Shown here piece by piece: positions 1 to 9,743 of a stretch of 64,000 nucleotides of DNA; the stretch's first letter is position 1; every line of letters begins with the position of its first letter. A program made the translations under genes and the position numbers. The notes beneath the pieces are model-generated. The model did no database searches. It was not told where the DNA came from and saw only the letters and a list, made by a program, of their open reading frames with translations. This DNA is from Bacillota bacterium (GTDB lineage: Bacteria; Bacillota; Clostridia; Acetivibrionales; DTU013). Where the stretch lies: the NCBI GenBank assembly GCA_023433505.1, contig JAEZCO010000054.1:62001-126000 (forward strand), written 5' to 3'.

Positions 1-40
1 AGCGCTGTAAAGTAATAGCTATTGTTGCTGGACAACATAT

Positions 41-68
41 AAAAAAGAGGCCTTGGGGCCTCTTTTTT
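41..68. terminator. bidirectional rho-independent terminator
   Basis: A perfect 12-bp stem (positions 41-52 pairing with 57-68) closes a TTGG loop. The arms are A6-GAGGCC and GGCCTC-T6, so a T tract follows the GC stem on either strand. It could end transcripts from the left and those of the minus-strand glycosidase that stops at 245. No supported gene lies in 1-244. Confidence 0.8.
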
Positions 69-244
69 GTATAGTTGGATATTTTATAACGACCTAATTC
101 AAAAGCAGCGGAGTTTCAACGAGGCTGGTCACAAATGCCCTGCATTTGCTGCTCGCCCATGCATCCCGGGCGGGAGATATGCTCACCGCCTGAAAACCAA
201 TGCGGTACCCGTCCCCTATAGAGGTGTGGGACATATGGTCCTCG

Positions 245-2671
245 TTATATTTGCTGGCCAAGGAGCCATAAGGGCTCTGATAAAAGGCCGCAGTCGGTAA
301 AACGCCCGCAGTTGGTATCCCATGCCCAGTCAGACCACGGCGATTTCTCCGGAAGCAGCGCCGCCACATTGTCAAATAGAGCTCCGACGGAGGTATATTC
401 AATAATTTCCAGCTTTTTTGCACAGCCCTTGCAATCCTCCGGAATTTTCCAGGCAAACGGCGCCCAGGCACGGCGGCCAAGGGGAATTCCGCCGAGGCGG
501 ACCTCTGTATATAATTGATTTGTATCAAGTGACAGGAAAATGTCTCCCTCATGCATGGGTACAGTTACTTCGGCAGTCAGTGTGATGGTGCCTGCATAGT
601 TCAGCAGGCCATTTTTTTTCAGGGATCCGATATTTGCAGTTTTGGGCATTGCTCCGATACGGTGTCCTTCATATGCCGCAAAATCACCACAAAGGAAGAT
701 GAGCGGCAAATAAGGGTAGTCAACAGCCTGCGTTGTCAAAGAAATTTCATGCCTTCCCTTTTTTAATGATATTCCTTCTGAGGTTTTATAAAGTGTATAA
801 AGGCCCTCGGGCAGTTCGGTGCAGGAATGGTATGAATTTACCGGGCTTCCGTCCAATAAAACATCGGCTTCTCCGCCATATGTCCTAAGAACGAGCCTCA
901 TGTCATCCATATCCATATCCAGTTGGAATTCATAGCTGCGTTCATCAGCAGGGATAATGCAGCGAAGGAAATTTGAATTGCCGAGCTTCAGCATGAAGGT
1001 ATCCAGACCGGTTTTTTTCGCTGCAGCAGGCAATCGCTCCTGGTTAGTAATACCTGTTGATACCATTACGCCTTGTCCGGATAATTCAAAGGTGCAGAAT
1101 TCTTCCTTATGCTTCAAGATAAGTTCACGGGGACCTGGTTTGCCTGACAGGTCAAGAACAACAGTGGTGCCATCGGTGTATGTTTTTAAGAGCAGTCTGT
1201 CAGCCAGGCTACCGTCAGGGTTTTCTACATAATGGGAACGTGGGATGTTCGTGTCCAGCCATTTTGACAGTTCCTCGATTCCGGCAAACTGCAATCCGGT
1301 CTTCTCATCAATAAAGCCCGTGCCGGTCATTGCCAGGACCGCTTTGGCAGAAGGAGACGCTTTATCCTCTTCGGCAATAAACTCCCAGGGCTGCTGTATA
1401 TTGACGAGAGCTTCAAGAAGGGTCCGAAGGCCGCTGTCTTTCAGGCACCGGTCAAGCCCGGTATAGATATTGTTTGCTGCAAGAGTCTGGGGATAACGGA
1501 CCTGGATCGAGCCGATACATGTTTTCTGTGCTATTTCTGCTGCGATGGCCGCATCTTCGCCGATTTCCCTGAAGGCCGGAAACCATGGCTGCATTGTACT
1601 GTTCGGATTGAAATAGTATGGCTTTTCAACATTCCCCCGGGCGTCCAATTGCGGCACTGCAAAAAGATAATGATTGACACCGTATAATGCTGTCAGCCAG
1701 ATCATGTGTCTTTCTTTTGCGATGGGTATGTCACAGGGATTTACAGAGAACAGCTCTGCCAGACCTCCGTTATTTCTGGAATCTATGGCGTATTTTGCTG
1801 TACCCAGTGTCAGCCATTCTACTGTTGAAAGAGTCGTCTGGGTATGTATCTCGTCCATTCCCGGAAGTGATAGGCACTTCAGATTCTGCAGTATATTGCC
1901 GTTATACAATACTCCCATTACATCGGAGTCTTCGCTGTATAGATGACCTGTCAGAAAAAGGTTGTGCTTTGAACACCATTCCTCAATCCGGCTAAGAAAT
2001 GCATTCTTCATACGGTTTCCCGCCAGATGGAAAAAAGCGGGCCATAATTCTTTTGGTGTCCTGCCCATAACATGGCTTTCGATATCTTCAAAGAGATTCC
2101 TGCCGGTTTCGTCCTTGTATTCATTTTCAAGTCCGTTATAATACGGTATGCGGAGATGGTCACCAAACTGCTTGCAGCCGTATGCAAAGCTTGGTTCGTC
2201 TGTAAATATGCCTTGCACGGTGTTGCCGAAGTATTTTTCAAAGTGTGCGGCATAGCGCTCGTGGGTGAGTTGGAGAAATTTATCGGTACATGCCGGATCA
2301 AAAACATTGGCAAAGCCTGGGGTTGTGACAACCCTGAATTCAACCTTGCCTTGCGCTATACAAATGTCCAGGGATTTAAGCATAAAATCCGGGCTTTCTG
2401 CAAGGACCTGTCCCTGGCATGAACCGGAAGGACAGAAAAATTCATCATACAACCATATGTCGAAACCCAGCTCCTCTCCTGTTTCAATGACATTGCAGCA
2501 CATTTCGAACCATGCCTCCGACATATATTCGATTTCACAGCCCGAGCGTGGATATATCAGAAATTGCTTGATTCCCACGTCATAATAGTTTTTCATTGTC
2601 CGATAAATATCCTCCCTGGTTGGGGCACCTGTAATTGCCGCCATTGGGATCAGTGGATTTTTCGCTCGCAT
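245..2671 (-). CDS. GH106-like glycoside hydrolase (alpha-L-rhamnosidase-like)
   Basis: An 808-residue cytoplasmic protein without a signal peptide. The N-terminal half resembles the TIM-barrel of proteins grouped with GH106 alpha-L-rhamnosidases: a GIKQFLIYPR strand near residue 33, WLYDEFFCPSG near 73, and GIFTDEP with Glu159, a candidate active-site acid. The C-terminal third (about 570-800) looks like beta-sandwich modules of the galactose-binding type. A second, longer relative of the same family lies at 46495-49593, and the two share the sequence landmarks but little else. The start has an AAAGG ribosome site about 9 bases upstream. It is divergent from a membrane-bound AraC-type regulator, which probably controls it. 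Family placement is reasonable; substrate is inferred and could be another deoxy-sugar or uronide. Confidence 0.65.
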   Translation of the reverse strand: MRAKNPLIPMAAITGAPTREDIYRTMKNYYDVGIKQFLIYPRSGCEIEYMSEAWFEMCCNVIETGEELGFDIWLYDEFFCPSGSCQGQVLAESPDFMLKSLDICIAQGKVEFRVVTTPGFANVFDPACTDKFLQLTHERYAAHFEKYFGNTVQGIFTDEPSFAYGCKQFGDHLRIPYYNGLENEYKDETGRNLFEDIESHVMGRTPKELWPAFFHLAGNRMKNAFLSRIEEWCSKHNLFLTGHLYSEDSDVMGVLYNGNILQNLKCLSLPGMDEIHTQTTLSTVEWLTLGTAKYAIDSRNNGGLAELFSVNPCDIPIAKERHMIWLTALYGVNHYLFAVPQLDARGNVEKPYYFNPNSTMQPWFPAFREIGEDAAIAAEIAQKTCIGSIQVRYPQTLAANNIYTGLDRCLKDSGLRTLLEALVNIQQPWEFIAEEDKASPSAKAVLAMTGTGFIDEKTGLQFAGIEELSKWLDTNIPRSHYVENPDGSLADRLLLKTYTDGTTVVLDLSGKPGPRELILKHKEEFCTFELSGQGVMVSTGITNQERLPAAAKKTGLDTFMLKLGNSNFLRCIIPADERSYEFQLDMDMDDMRLVLRTYGGEADVLLDGSPVNSYHSCTELPEGLYTLYKTSEGISLKKGRHEISLTTQAVDYPYLPLIFLCGDFAAYEGHRIGAMPKTANIGSLKKNGLLNYAGTITLTAEVTVPMHEGDIFLSLDTNQLYTEVRLGGIPLGRRAWAPFAWKIPEDCKGCAKKLEIIEYTSVGALFDNVAALLPEKSPWSDWAWDTNCGRFTDCGLLSEPLWLLGQQI

Positions 2672-2882
2672 ATTGCACGACCTTTCAATGTTGATATTTT
2701 TGATATATTGCAGATATGACCTATTCTGGCTGAAAGAACAGAAGTGTACATTTCATATATATCACACGGCCCAGGCCGGGTAAAGATTGTTATTATTGCG
2801 GAAGGCTGTCATTGTTGCCTGGCCTGGCAGGTTCAGTGCTCCAACAATGCAAAAAAAACTTTTGCTAGCAAAAATGGCATAT

Positions 2883-2911
2883 TTGCATATGGCAGTAATC
2901 TTACCTATAAT
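2883..2911 (+). promoter_or_regulatory. sigma-A type promoter for the AraC-type regulator
   Basis: TTGCAT (2883-2888), a 17-base spacer, and a consensus TATAAT (2906-2911), placed 41 bases before the start codon at 2953. The spacing and -10 box are canonical. It lies in the 281-base divergent region with the GH106-like gene. Confidence 0.7.
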
Positions 2912-2952
2912 AAAATTATGTAAATGATAAAATTGAGTTTCGGAGATAAAAT

Positions 2953-5190
2953 ATGTTTAATAACAGAAGTGTAAGATCGAAATTTTTCATGTCGTATCTT
3001 GTTATTTTAATTCCGACAATTCTGCTTTTTATTTTTTTGAGCAACAGCTATGTAAGTTCATTGAAAAATGAGATTCAATCCAGCAATAGGATGCAGCTGC
3101 AGCAGCTAAGCAACCGGATCGAACAGGAAATCAATGCCCTGTCCGATATATCGGACAGGATATCCGTAGATATAGCCTTATCCAATTTTAACATGAATTC
3201 CAACGAATATACGGCCCTGAAAGGGATTATCGAACTGAAAAAATATAAAGCCGGCAATACCTTTATTGAGGACCTGGTTATTTGTTACGGTGAAGATGTT
3301 GTTTTCTCCAACCAGGGAAGAAACGGCTTTGATGTGTATGCAAAACAGGTAAAAGGCCTGGATGAAAAAAGCTGTTCAGTTCTGAAGCAGGCTTTATATA
3401 AGGAAAGCTTCAGCGGCCTGTCTGTCCTTACCAAATCCAATCAGCCGAAGGGCTCAACTCCTGCGTACCTCCTGTATTATTGCCCCATTCAGACCCAGTC
3501 GGCACTTAACGCTGAAACTGTGGCCTTCCTGATTGATGTCAAAAAGCTGGAAAATCTGATGGATATTACTTTGCGGGATTACAACGGTTTCACCAACATG
3601 GTTTTTGATACAGGGGTTGTAACCGCCGAAGTCAATAACACCGACAATGATTCATACCAATTGCTGAAATCCGCCGGGAAAAAATATGGGGATACTTATG
3701 AATTCAGCTACAACGGAATTCCATATATCCTTATGAGTGTACATTCTGATGAGCTCGGGTGTTATTTCAACATAGCGATTGAAACCCACCAGATATATAA
3801 TCGTCTGGATCAGGTCAAAAAAGCAAGCGTAATCATGTTTGCCTTATTGTTTGCCTTATCTGTCCTTATCGCCGGACGTTTGACGGTTACAAACTACAGA
3901 CCGATAAAGAACCTGCGTGATTCCGTACAGAAAAAATCAATCCCTGACGGTTGTGCAAAAAATGAACTTGTTGCAATACAAAATGCAATAAGCCATACGA
4001 TTTTTGAAAACGAGTCGTTGAGTAAAAAGCTGGTGGAATACCGGCCGATTCTGCTGCAGCAAACCAATACATTGCTGTTTTCGGGAGTGCTGAAGGATGA
4101 AGAGTATATCTCACGAATGATCAAGCTCAATGGAATTCAGTTTTACAATGAATATTACAGTGTATGCGCGGTATTTATATTAAAGGCGGACCAGACCATG
4201 GTCACAAGTCTGCTTGATAAATTCAATGATATCTGCGAGTTACTATGCTGTGACATCAGCTATTCCGAGGGGCACATGGTGGCAATAATGCTGAATACCA
4301 TTGACCAGGATAAGTCGCGGCTCATACGTTCAAAACTCGGAGAAGAAATGCTCAAGGCAGTAGGGGACTGCGGCTATGAAAACAGCAAGATTGGCTTTGG
4401 CAAGGTATATGATAATATGACAATGATCAGCCAGTCCTATATGGAAGCGATTGTCGCATTGGAGGGCTATGTGGCGCCGCCTCATTGTGAAGAGGTCATG
4501 TTTTTTGAAAAAATGACGCAGGTGGATACTTTGACCTTCTGGTTTTCCAAGGAGGACCAGGTGGAATTCATCAATTCTATGAAACAAAGGGATATTGACA
4601 AGATAGTAAACATCTTCAACAGGATCATCGCAACCATTGCCGGCATGCATCTATCCTATGAAATGCTAAGGTTTGTATGCTACAATATTATCCACATTGT
4701 ATTTGACACACTCCTTGAAATGGACCTTATACAGGTCTTCACACCTCATCTGCTGGCAATAAATTTCCGTACGCTGGAGGATTTTTCCAATGAAATGAGG
4801 TCCCTGTTTGGCGCCATCTGCCTTACAAGAGAGGAACAACTGCCTTTCAATAAAAAGCTCCGGGATGAGCTGCTTGAATATATCCATAGGAATTATAAGG
4901 ACAACGGACTGGCATTGGAAAGCATTGCAAAGGAGTTCAACCTGTCCAAATTCTATCTGTCCCGTTTTTTCAAGGAAGCAACCGGTGAAAAATACATCGA
5001 CTACATATCGAATTTAAGGATACAGGAGGCGAAGCGCCTCTTGAAGGAAGAAAACATGCCGATAAAGGATGTTATTCAGCATGTCGGATATTTTGATGTG
5101 GCAAGCTTCAATAAGAAGTTCAAAAAGGCAGTGGGCATTTCCGCCAGGGAATACAAAATCCTGTGCCATGCCACCGGAACAACTACCTGA
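2953..5190 (+). CDS. membrane-bound AraC-family transcriptional regulator with extracellular sensor
   Basis: A 745-residue one-component regulator. A hydrophobic segment near residues 11-31 and another near 285-305 bracket an extracellular Cache-like sensor region. A cytoplasmic linker follows, and a double helix-turn-helix AraC domain occupies roughly 636-738 (LALESIAKEFNLSKFYLSRF and the second helix around DVIQHVGYFDVASFNKKFK). There is no histidine kinase domain, so the sensor is fused straight to DNA binding, as in the YtdP/YesS type of Bacillus and Clostridia. The start is preceded by GGAG and a strong promoter. It is divergent from the GH106-like gene at 245-2671, which it most likely activates in response to an extracellular sugar; the ligand is unknown. 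Confidence 0.85.
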   Translation: MFNNRSVRSKFFMSYLVILIPTILLFIFLSNSYVSSLKNEIQSSNRMQLQQLSNRIEQEINALSDISDRISVDIALSNFNMNSNEYTALKGIIELKKYKAGNTFIEDLVICYGEDVVFSNQGRNGFDVYAKQVKGLDEKSCSVLKQALYKESFSGLSVLTKSNQPKGSTPAYLLYYCPIQTQSALNAETVAFLIDVKKLENLMDITLRDYNGFTNMVFDTGVVTAEVNNTDNDSYQLLKSAGKKYGDTYEFSYNGIPYILMSVHSDELGCYFNIAIETHQIYNRLDQVKKASVIMFALLFALSVLIAGRLTVTNYRPIKNLRDSVQKKSIPDGCAKNELVAIQNAISHTIFENESLSKKLVEYRPILLQQTNTLLFSGVLKDEEYISRMIKLNGIQFYNEYYSVCAVFILKADQTMVTSLLDKFNDICELLCCDISYSEGHMVAIMLNTIDQDKSRLIRSKLGEEMLKAVGDCGYENSKIGFGKVYDNMTMISQSYMEAIVALEGYVAPPHCEEVMFFEKMTQVDTLTFWFSKEDQVEFINSMKQRDIDKIVNIFNRIIATIAGMHLSYEMLRFVCYNIIHIVFDTLLEMDLIQVFTPHLLAINFRTLEDFSNEMRSLFGAICLTREEQLPFNKKLRDELLEYIHRNYKDNGLALESIAKEFNLSKFYLSRFFKEATGEKYIDYISNLRIQEAKRLLKEENMPIKDVIQHVGYFDVASFNKKFKKAVGISAREYKILCHATGTTT

Positions 5191-5224
5191 CAGGTGATAA
5201 AACCTGCCAAAGCTCTTAACCCGT

Positions 5225-5268
5225 AAAAAAAACCCGGAGGCTTTATTGGATCAGCCTCCAGGTTTTTT
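5225..5268. terminator. bidirectional terminator between convergent genes
   Basis: An A-rich run, a stem of CCcGGAGGCT pairing with AGCCTCCaGG (one mismatch), a 10-base loop and then TTTTTT. It lies in the 89-base gap between the convergent AraC-type regulator and the QueG-like gene and can work in both directions. Confidence 0.8.
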
Positions 5269-5279
5269 ACTACCTCCCA

Positions 5280-7784
5280 TTATTCCAGTTTTTGATATGC
5301 ATGCGGGCATTTCAGGACGCAGTTTTCAACGATGCAGGGTATCCTTTTCTGAAGAGGATCCATCTGCTTCATGGCTTTAACAATATCTTCAGGCTTGATT
5401 TTATCCGGTGGTGTTATGTCTGTGCGGCTTCCCATGTATTTTGGGCCTTCACTGGAAATGAACCCGTAACGCTTCGACCAGTCACATCGTAAAGTATCCA
5501 ATTTGCCTTGCTTCCAGGTAATGCCGCCGCAGGTCAAAGTCACTTCCTCCGGGGAAATGGCATTTACAGGACAGGCCTTTACACACTCACTGCAATTGCT
5601 GCAGAATGTGTTTATGCCGCAGGGCTCGTCGGCCTCCAGGGGTGCATCGGTTATTATGGCAAAATACCTTTGACACATTCCTTCATCCTTTGAAATCGGA
5701 TTACCGCACCAGCCGATACTGCATAAGCCCGCCAGCATTGCGGGATGGGAATTTGCCCTGGCATCAACGATTTCACCGAATGTGTGGGCTATCCGGGATG
5801 CAGAGCCGCATAAATCTTCGGTTGGTACAGCTTTATAGCCGTATTGTCCAAGCAGCTTGACCACATCGAAAGCACATTCGTCAAGTATTCTCCACGCCGC
5901 ATGCTGGGCGAACATGGAATATGGGCCTACGGCCTCTGCCGGAGGCTTTTCAGCACGTTCGGCGATGGTTTTGGGATACGGGACACCAATGACGATGACC
6001 GATTTTGCATCAGACATATAATCCCTTGGTTCCTTGAACACATGGTCCTTTTGGCGGATGACGGCATCCACATCGATACCGCCCATTCTTTCATTATTGT
6101 CGGTTACGCTTATACCGCAATCAGCCTCATTCAATACCTTCCTCAGCTCATCCTTGAGGCCGTCAAAGCGTTCCACCGGCGATACTCCGGTATTTCCGGA
6201 TATTTTTACCGAAACGAGGGCCTTAATTTTATCCGTAAGCTGCCTTTGGCCAGGCAAAGGTGCTTTCCGGGCTATGCCGCCTTTCCTTTTGGTCCGGGTT
6301 TCCGTCAGCGGGGCTGAGGTCAGAATTGCTGTGAAAATCTGGCGGGTGCCGAATTCAGCAGTAACAAGATTGCCTTCTTCATCAAGAGAGCCCAGGCCGC
6401 ATATGCCTGCGGATATATTATCGGCAAGATATGTCAGCCCTACTGCCGAATAGCCTTTCTCTTCAAGATGCCTTGATATGTCGAGCAGCGCATCCATCAG
6501 CTTTTCCTTCATTGCTGATTCAACAACCGAAATGGCGCCTGAACTGCTATATTCGTCAGGGAATGCTATTCCTGATACGATCAGGTGCGAAGGCTTGTCA
6601 GTACCCCCGTTGTTGATTGAAACTGCTTTTTTAGTATTAATCCCGTTTGAACACTCCTCCGGATAGCCGATACCTATAACGAGGACGCTCTTTGCATCAT
6701 CCAGATAATCCAGCGGATTGACTCCGATTCTTCCCCATTTCTCATTGAAGGGCGGCGGTATGAGGTTTGTTTTATATACGGCAGGTAAATTTTTGGCTGC
6801 CTGAAAGCTTTCTACGGAAGCTACGCCAAATAATTCAATGCCTTTTTCGAAAGCTAGTCTCTCTGTTTCCATTGTAAGGATTCTTTCACCTGTTTCATAT
6901 CCATCCGACGTGATTTCAGGATTCGGCACCCATATGCTTTTTCTGTGGTTTGGTTTACGTTTCTCCTTTTTCATGCGCATGTGAGGGGGAAGGCAATACC
7001 TCCAGCATGGTTCAAGGGATGAACCGTAACCTTCCCTGTTGCATGCAAGGTTTGGCACGATAACGGTCTCATCAACCTTTTCAGGTATATCCATGCCGAA
7101 TTTGATCTGGAAGCGTTCCGCCCATGCACAACGGAATTTGTTTTTATTTGCATACTCGAATGTTTTGCCTCCTATTTCTATCCTTGTCAATCCGTTGACT
7201 TCTTTTCTCAATCCATCGGACGGAGCACAATGCCGTACACATTCCATACATCTGTCGCAAAGGACCGGTCCTTCGTACATTGGATCAGGATCCAGCTCCG
7301 CTTCAGTTATTATTGTCATCATGCGTTGTCTTGCTCCATACTCCGGAGTCAATAACAGGCCGTTATATCCGATATCGCCAAGTCCTGCGGCTGCAGCGGC
7401 ATGGATATGCGAAAGATCCGGAGAGAAAACTATATTCAGATCTTCATACGGGCGGTATCTCCATATGGCAGTCTGCGGTATCGGTACCGATTTATAGCCG
7501 TTTTCCTCCAAGTATTTGGCGATATAGAAGCCTATCCTTTCAAGTCTTGAATTGACTGCAGTCACTACGCTTGCAGTACCCCAGTTGTGTATCGGCTCGC
7601 CTCCCAGCTCCCAGGCGCCGTCAGGCGTATGCACCGCCGCTACAATGACCGATTTTGCAGTGGGTAAGTGGCCCTGCGGGCTTATCCTGAGAGGCGCATC
7701 CTTAAAACGTTCAATTGGAGCTATTCCTGCCAGGTCTCCGCCTAATTCCTTGATGTAAGCCTTTATTGCCTGTGCCGTTAACAT
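5280..7784 (-). CDS. fused three-module QueG-like iron-sulfur oxidoreductase
   Basis: An 834-residue protein built of three consecutive modules that each resemble the catalytic half of epoxyqueuosine reductase (QueG) and corrinoid reductive dehalogenases. Module 1 (about 1-285) carries a ferredoxin motif at C176, C179, C182 and C186, plus C248, C260 and C264 for a second cluster. Module 2 (about 305-515) keeps the nucleotide/corrinoid-binding type fold but has no cysteine clusters. Module 3 (about 535-834) again has CSNCSECVKACP and a terminal cluster with C817, C822 and C826. Ordinary QueG is a single module of about 300-390 residues. The start has GGGAGG 8 bases upstream. It is divergent from a LacI-like/LuxR-like regulator. 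It is probably a cytoplasmic redox enzyme; a role in tRNA queuosine synthesis is unlikely given the fusion. Substrate and corrinoid use are unknown. Confidence 0.75.
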   Translation of the reverse strand: MLTAQAIKAYIKELGGDLAGIAPIERFKDAPLRISPQGHLPTAKSVIVAAVHTPDGAWELGGEPIHNWGTASVVTAVNSRLERIGFYIAKYLEENGYKSVPIPQTAIWRYRPYEDLNIVFSPDLSHIHAAAAAGLGDIGYNGLLLTPEYGARQRMMTIITEAELDPDPMYEGPVLCDRCMECVRHCAPSDGLRKEVNGLTRIEIGGKTFEYANKNKFRCAWAERFQIKFGMDIPEKVDETVIVPNLACNREGYGSSLEPCWRYCLPPHMRMKKEKRKPNHRKSIWVPNPEITSDGYETGERILTMETERLAFEKGIELFGVASVESFQAAKNLPAVYKTNLIPPPFNEKWGRIGVNPLDYLDDAKSVLVIGIGYPEECSNGINTKKAVSINNGGTDKPSHLIVSGIAFPDEYSSSGAISVVESAMKEKLMDALLDISRHLEEKGYSAVGLTYLADNISAGICGLGSLDEEGNLVTAEFGTRQIFTAILTSAPLTETRTKRKGGIARKAPLPGQRQLTDKIKALVSVKISGNTGVSPVERFDGLKDELRKVLNEADCGISVTDNNERMGGIDVDAVIRQKDHVFKEPRDYMSDAKSVIVIGVPYPKTIAERAEKPPAEAVGPYSMFAQHAAWRILDECAFDVVKLLGQYGYKAVPTEDLCGSASRIAHTFGEIVDARANSHPAMLAGLCSIGWCGNPISKDEGMCQRYFAIITDAPLEADEPCGINTFCSNCSECVKACPVNAISPEEVTLTCGGITWKQGKLDTLRCDWSKRYGFISSEGPKYMGSRTDITPPDKIKPEDIVKAMKQMDPLQKRIPCIVENCVLKCPHAYQKLE

Positions 7785-7956
7785 AAAACAACCTCCCGGT
7801 ATTCATTATCATTTCGTGGTATTCCGCCCGACGGAATGTACCTGAATCAGGTATTTCCAGCAGCGAGGCCGAATAAGTCCACCTTGTAATCGTAGCACTG
7901 GGGAAACCCCTTCTCCATTCCAAAAATAGAGAGGCTAAAGGAGATTATTTTTAGCA

Positions 7957-7985
7957 TTGCCTTTTATCTTATTATGGTATATAAT
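7957..7985 (+). promoter_or_regulatory. promoter for the LacI-like/LuxR-like regulator
   Basis: TTGCCT (7957-7962), a 17-base spacer and a consensus TATAAT (7980-7985), 42 bases before the preferred start at 8028. The spacing is ideal. Confidence 0.7.
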
Positions 7986-8027
7986 TATTGATTACTGTAA
8001 ATTTTATGTTACCGGAGGATGGACGGA

Positions 8028-9158
8028 ATGCGCCTGTCTGATATTTCCGTTTTGGTTGAGCCTGCCTACATGCTGACCCCATGGTGGGAGGAAACCCGTA
8101 CCGGCATGGAAAGCGAGCTTATGCGCAAAGGCATAAGGGCTGAATATCATTTTCTGGATTCCCTGGATAGACTGGCATTGGACAGGAACAGTGTGATGAT
8201 CCTTGCAGGTGAAACATTGGCCTGGATCGACGGTGCGCTAAACCAATGTGAACGTGCGGGTACCAGAGCCGTACTGGCATGCTCCGACCTGGACAGGGCT
8301 ACTTCACTGGTAAGCTGTATTACTCTCAGCAGAAGTGAGATAATGAGCAAGGCAGTCCGCTATCTTTATGCTTGCGGCAAAATGGCTATATGTGCTTTTG
8401 CCATGAATCCGGATTCCCCGGCAGATATGCGCAAAATCGAAGGATTTATTAATACTGCAAGACACTTTGGTATTTCACCCAATGACAGCGATATCATAAA
8501 ATATGCCGGAAGCATCGCGGAATGCTTCAACCTATTTCTGAATTCCATCCGCAGTTATAATGCAGTGATCTGTACAAACGACCTGTCGGCAAGATATCTG
8601 ATAACGAGGTTGATGGAATGCGGAATAAACGTGCCTGAGGACATGTATGTGATGAGCTTTGGGAATACTCTGACCGGATGCCATGCAGAGCCTTCCATCA
8701 CGACTGTCACACTTGATTTGCAGGAGCTTGGACGCCAGGCCATCAAGGCAAGCATATTTCTTTATGAAAACGACATCGTCAACTCTATAAATGTCACTAT
8801 CGATTGTCATATAATTGCCAGACAGTCCACCGCCAACATATTGCCGGAAAATTTGGCCGTCCTGTCTGATAATAATCCCTGTTATTCCGGGAAGTCCCGG
8901 AGTTCCTACTCCGATCCCTTGCTCAATCAACTCGTCAGGCTTGAAAGGTGCATTGCCTCCTGTGATAAGATTGATATAAAGATCATCAAAGGCATCCTCG
9001 CCGGGAAGACCTATCCGCAGCTTGCAGATGAGCTGTTTATTGCGGACGGAACCCTTCGCTACCGTTTGGAAAGGATATTCGGGGCACTCGGGATATCTTC
9101 CAGAAAAGAGCTTACGGTGATTTTCACAAGATTCATGCCGAATTTTTCAATGGATTGA
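8028..9158 (+). CDS. hybrid regulator: LacI-type ligand-binding domain with C-terminal LuxR-type HTH
   Basis: About 376 residues. Residues up to about 265 resemble a periplasmic-binding-protein-like sensor of the LacI/GalR type (AVICTNDLSARYLITRLMEC, then VPEDMYVMSFGNT and PSITTVTLDLQELGRQA), but no N-terminal LacI helix-turn-helix is present. Instead the C-terminus (about 305-365) reads as a LuxR/GerE-type DNA-binding domain (IIKGILAGKTYPQLADEL, then GTLRYRLERIFGALGI). An upstream in-frame ATG at 8019 touches the GGAGG at 8014-8018, so the ATG at 8028, nine bases after that site, is preferred. It is divergent from the QueG-like gene and probably controls it in response to a small molecule. 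The hybrid architecture is clear; ligand and targets are unknown. Confidence 0.75.
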   Translation: MRLSDISVLVEPAYMLTPWWEETRTGMESELMRKGIRAEYHFLDSLDRLALDRNSVMILAGETLAWIDGALNQCERAGTRAVLACSDLDRATSLVSCITLSRSEIMSKAVRYLYACGKMAICAFAMNPDSPADMRKIEGFINTARHFGISPNDSDIIKYAGSIAECFNLFLNSIRSYNAVICTNDLSARYLITRLMECGINVPEDMYVMSFGNTLTGCHAEPSITTVTLDLQELGRQAIKASIFLYENDIVNSINVTIDCHIIARQSTANILPENLAVLSDNNPCYSGKSRSSYSDPLLNQLVRLERCIASCDKIDIKIIKGILAGKTYPQLADELFIADGTLRYRLERIFGALGISSRKELTVIFTRFMPNFSMD

Positions 9159-9743
9159 GACAATGTAAAAGAAATCCATAACATGAATAATGATCCTGAG
9201 ATTTGATAAGTCCATGCTCTAAAGCCTCTCCGTCAAAGCTGGATGTTACCGGCTGATCATACAGCTGGAAAAAGCTTGAGCCAACATAACAGGGGTTTGC
9301 TGCAAGAGCTTGCATAAACGCTTTATACTTATTTCTCTTTGGGTTTGATTTGGGGCGGAGGTGTCCCCATCAATGCAAAATCACTTGATCATACTCCTGA
9401 TTTTCCATTCCGCCGCGGCTACTGGCGCAATAAACAGCATGAAAAAACGGTGGCCGTTGAAACCGTCTTCAGTGCTTTTTCAAAACCCTCTTTTGCTTCT
9501 TCTTTAAAGTACCGCATTCGTAAACCGATTTTATGAAAATCCACTCTCCTTCCTCTATAAATTGACTTTTTTTGTCTTGCTGCCAAGGAAAAGCAAAGAG
9601 GCTTGATTCATAACTCTTATAAAAGCCTTAGGATTTAAGAATCAAGCCTCAAATTGTTTTAATTAATTCAGCGGAATATTTATACTTCAAGTTTTCACAC
9701 AGGTAATTACCACTAATAGATCCTGCTCTCTAGTAAATACCTG
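9159..9743. other. 585-base gap without a supported gene
   Basis: The stretch lies between the LacI-like/LuxR-like regulator and the convergent GH4 gene. The only strong structure is the long hairpin at 9598-9650. Short open frames occur (for example 9339-9536 on plus and about 33 codons on minus from about 9515), but they lack good ribosome sites and I recognise no family. Confidence 0.5.
9598..9650 (-). terminator. long-stem hairpin, probable terminator of the GH4 operon
   Basis: A perfect 12-bp inverted repeat, GAGGCTTGATTC (9598-9609) with GAATCAAGCCTC (9639-9650), around a 29-base loop. Read on the minus strand it is followed by TTTGCTTTTCC. It lies 94 bases beyond the GH4 stop codon. 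Confidence 0.55.

Noticed and set aside
2769..2832. CCAGGCC and GGCCTGG words facing each other across about 45 bases in the divergent region
   Set aside because: Seven-base arms with a long gap are too weak to call a structure or operator.
9339..9536. 65-codon plus-strand frame in the gap before the GH4 gene, and a 33-codon minus-strand frame nearby
   Set aside because: Neither has a proper ribosome site or recognisable family features.
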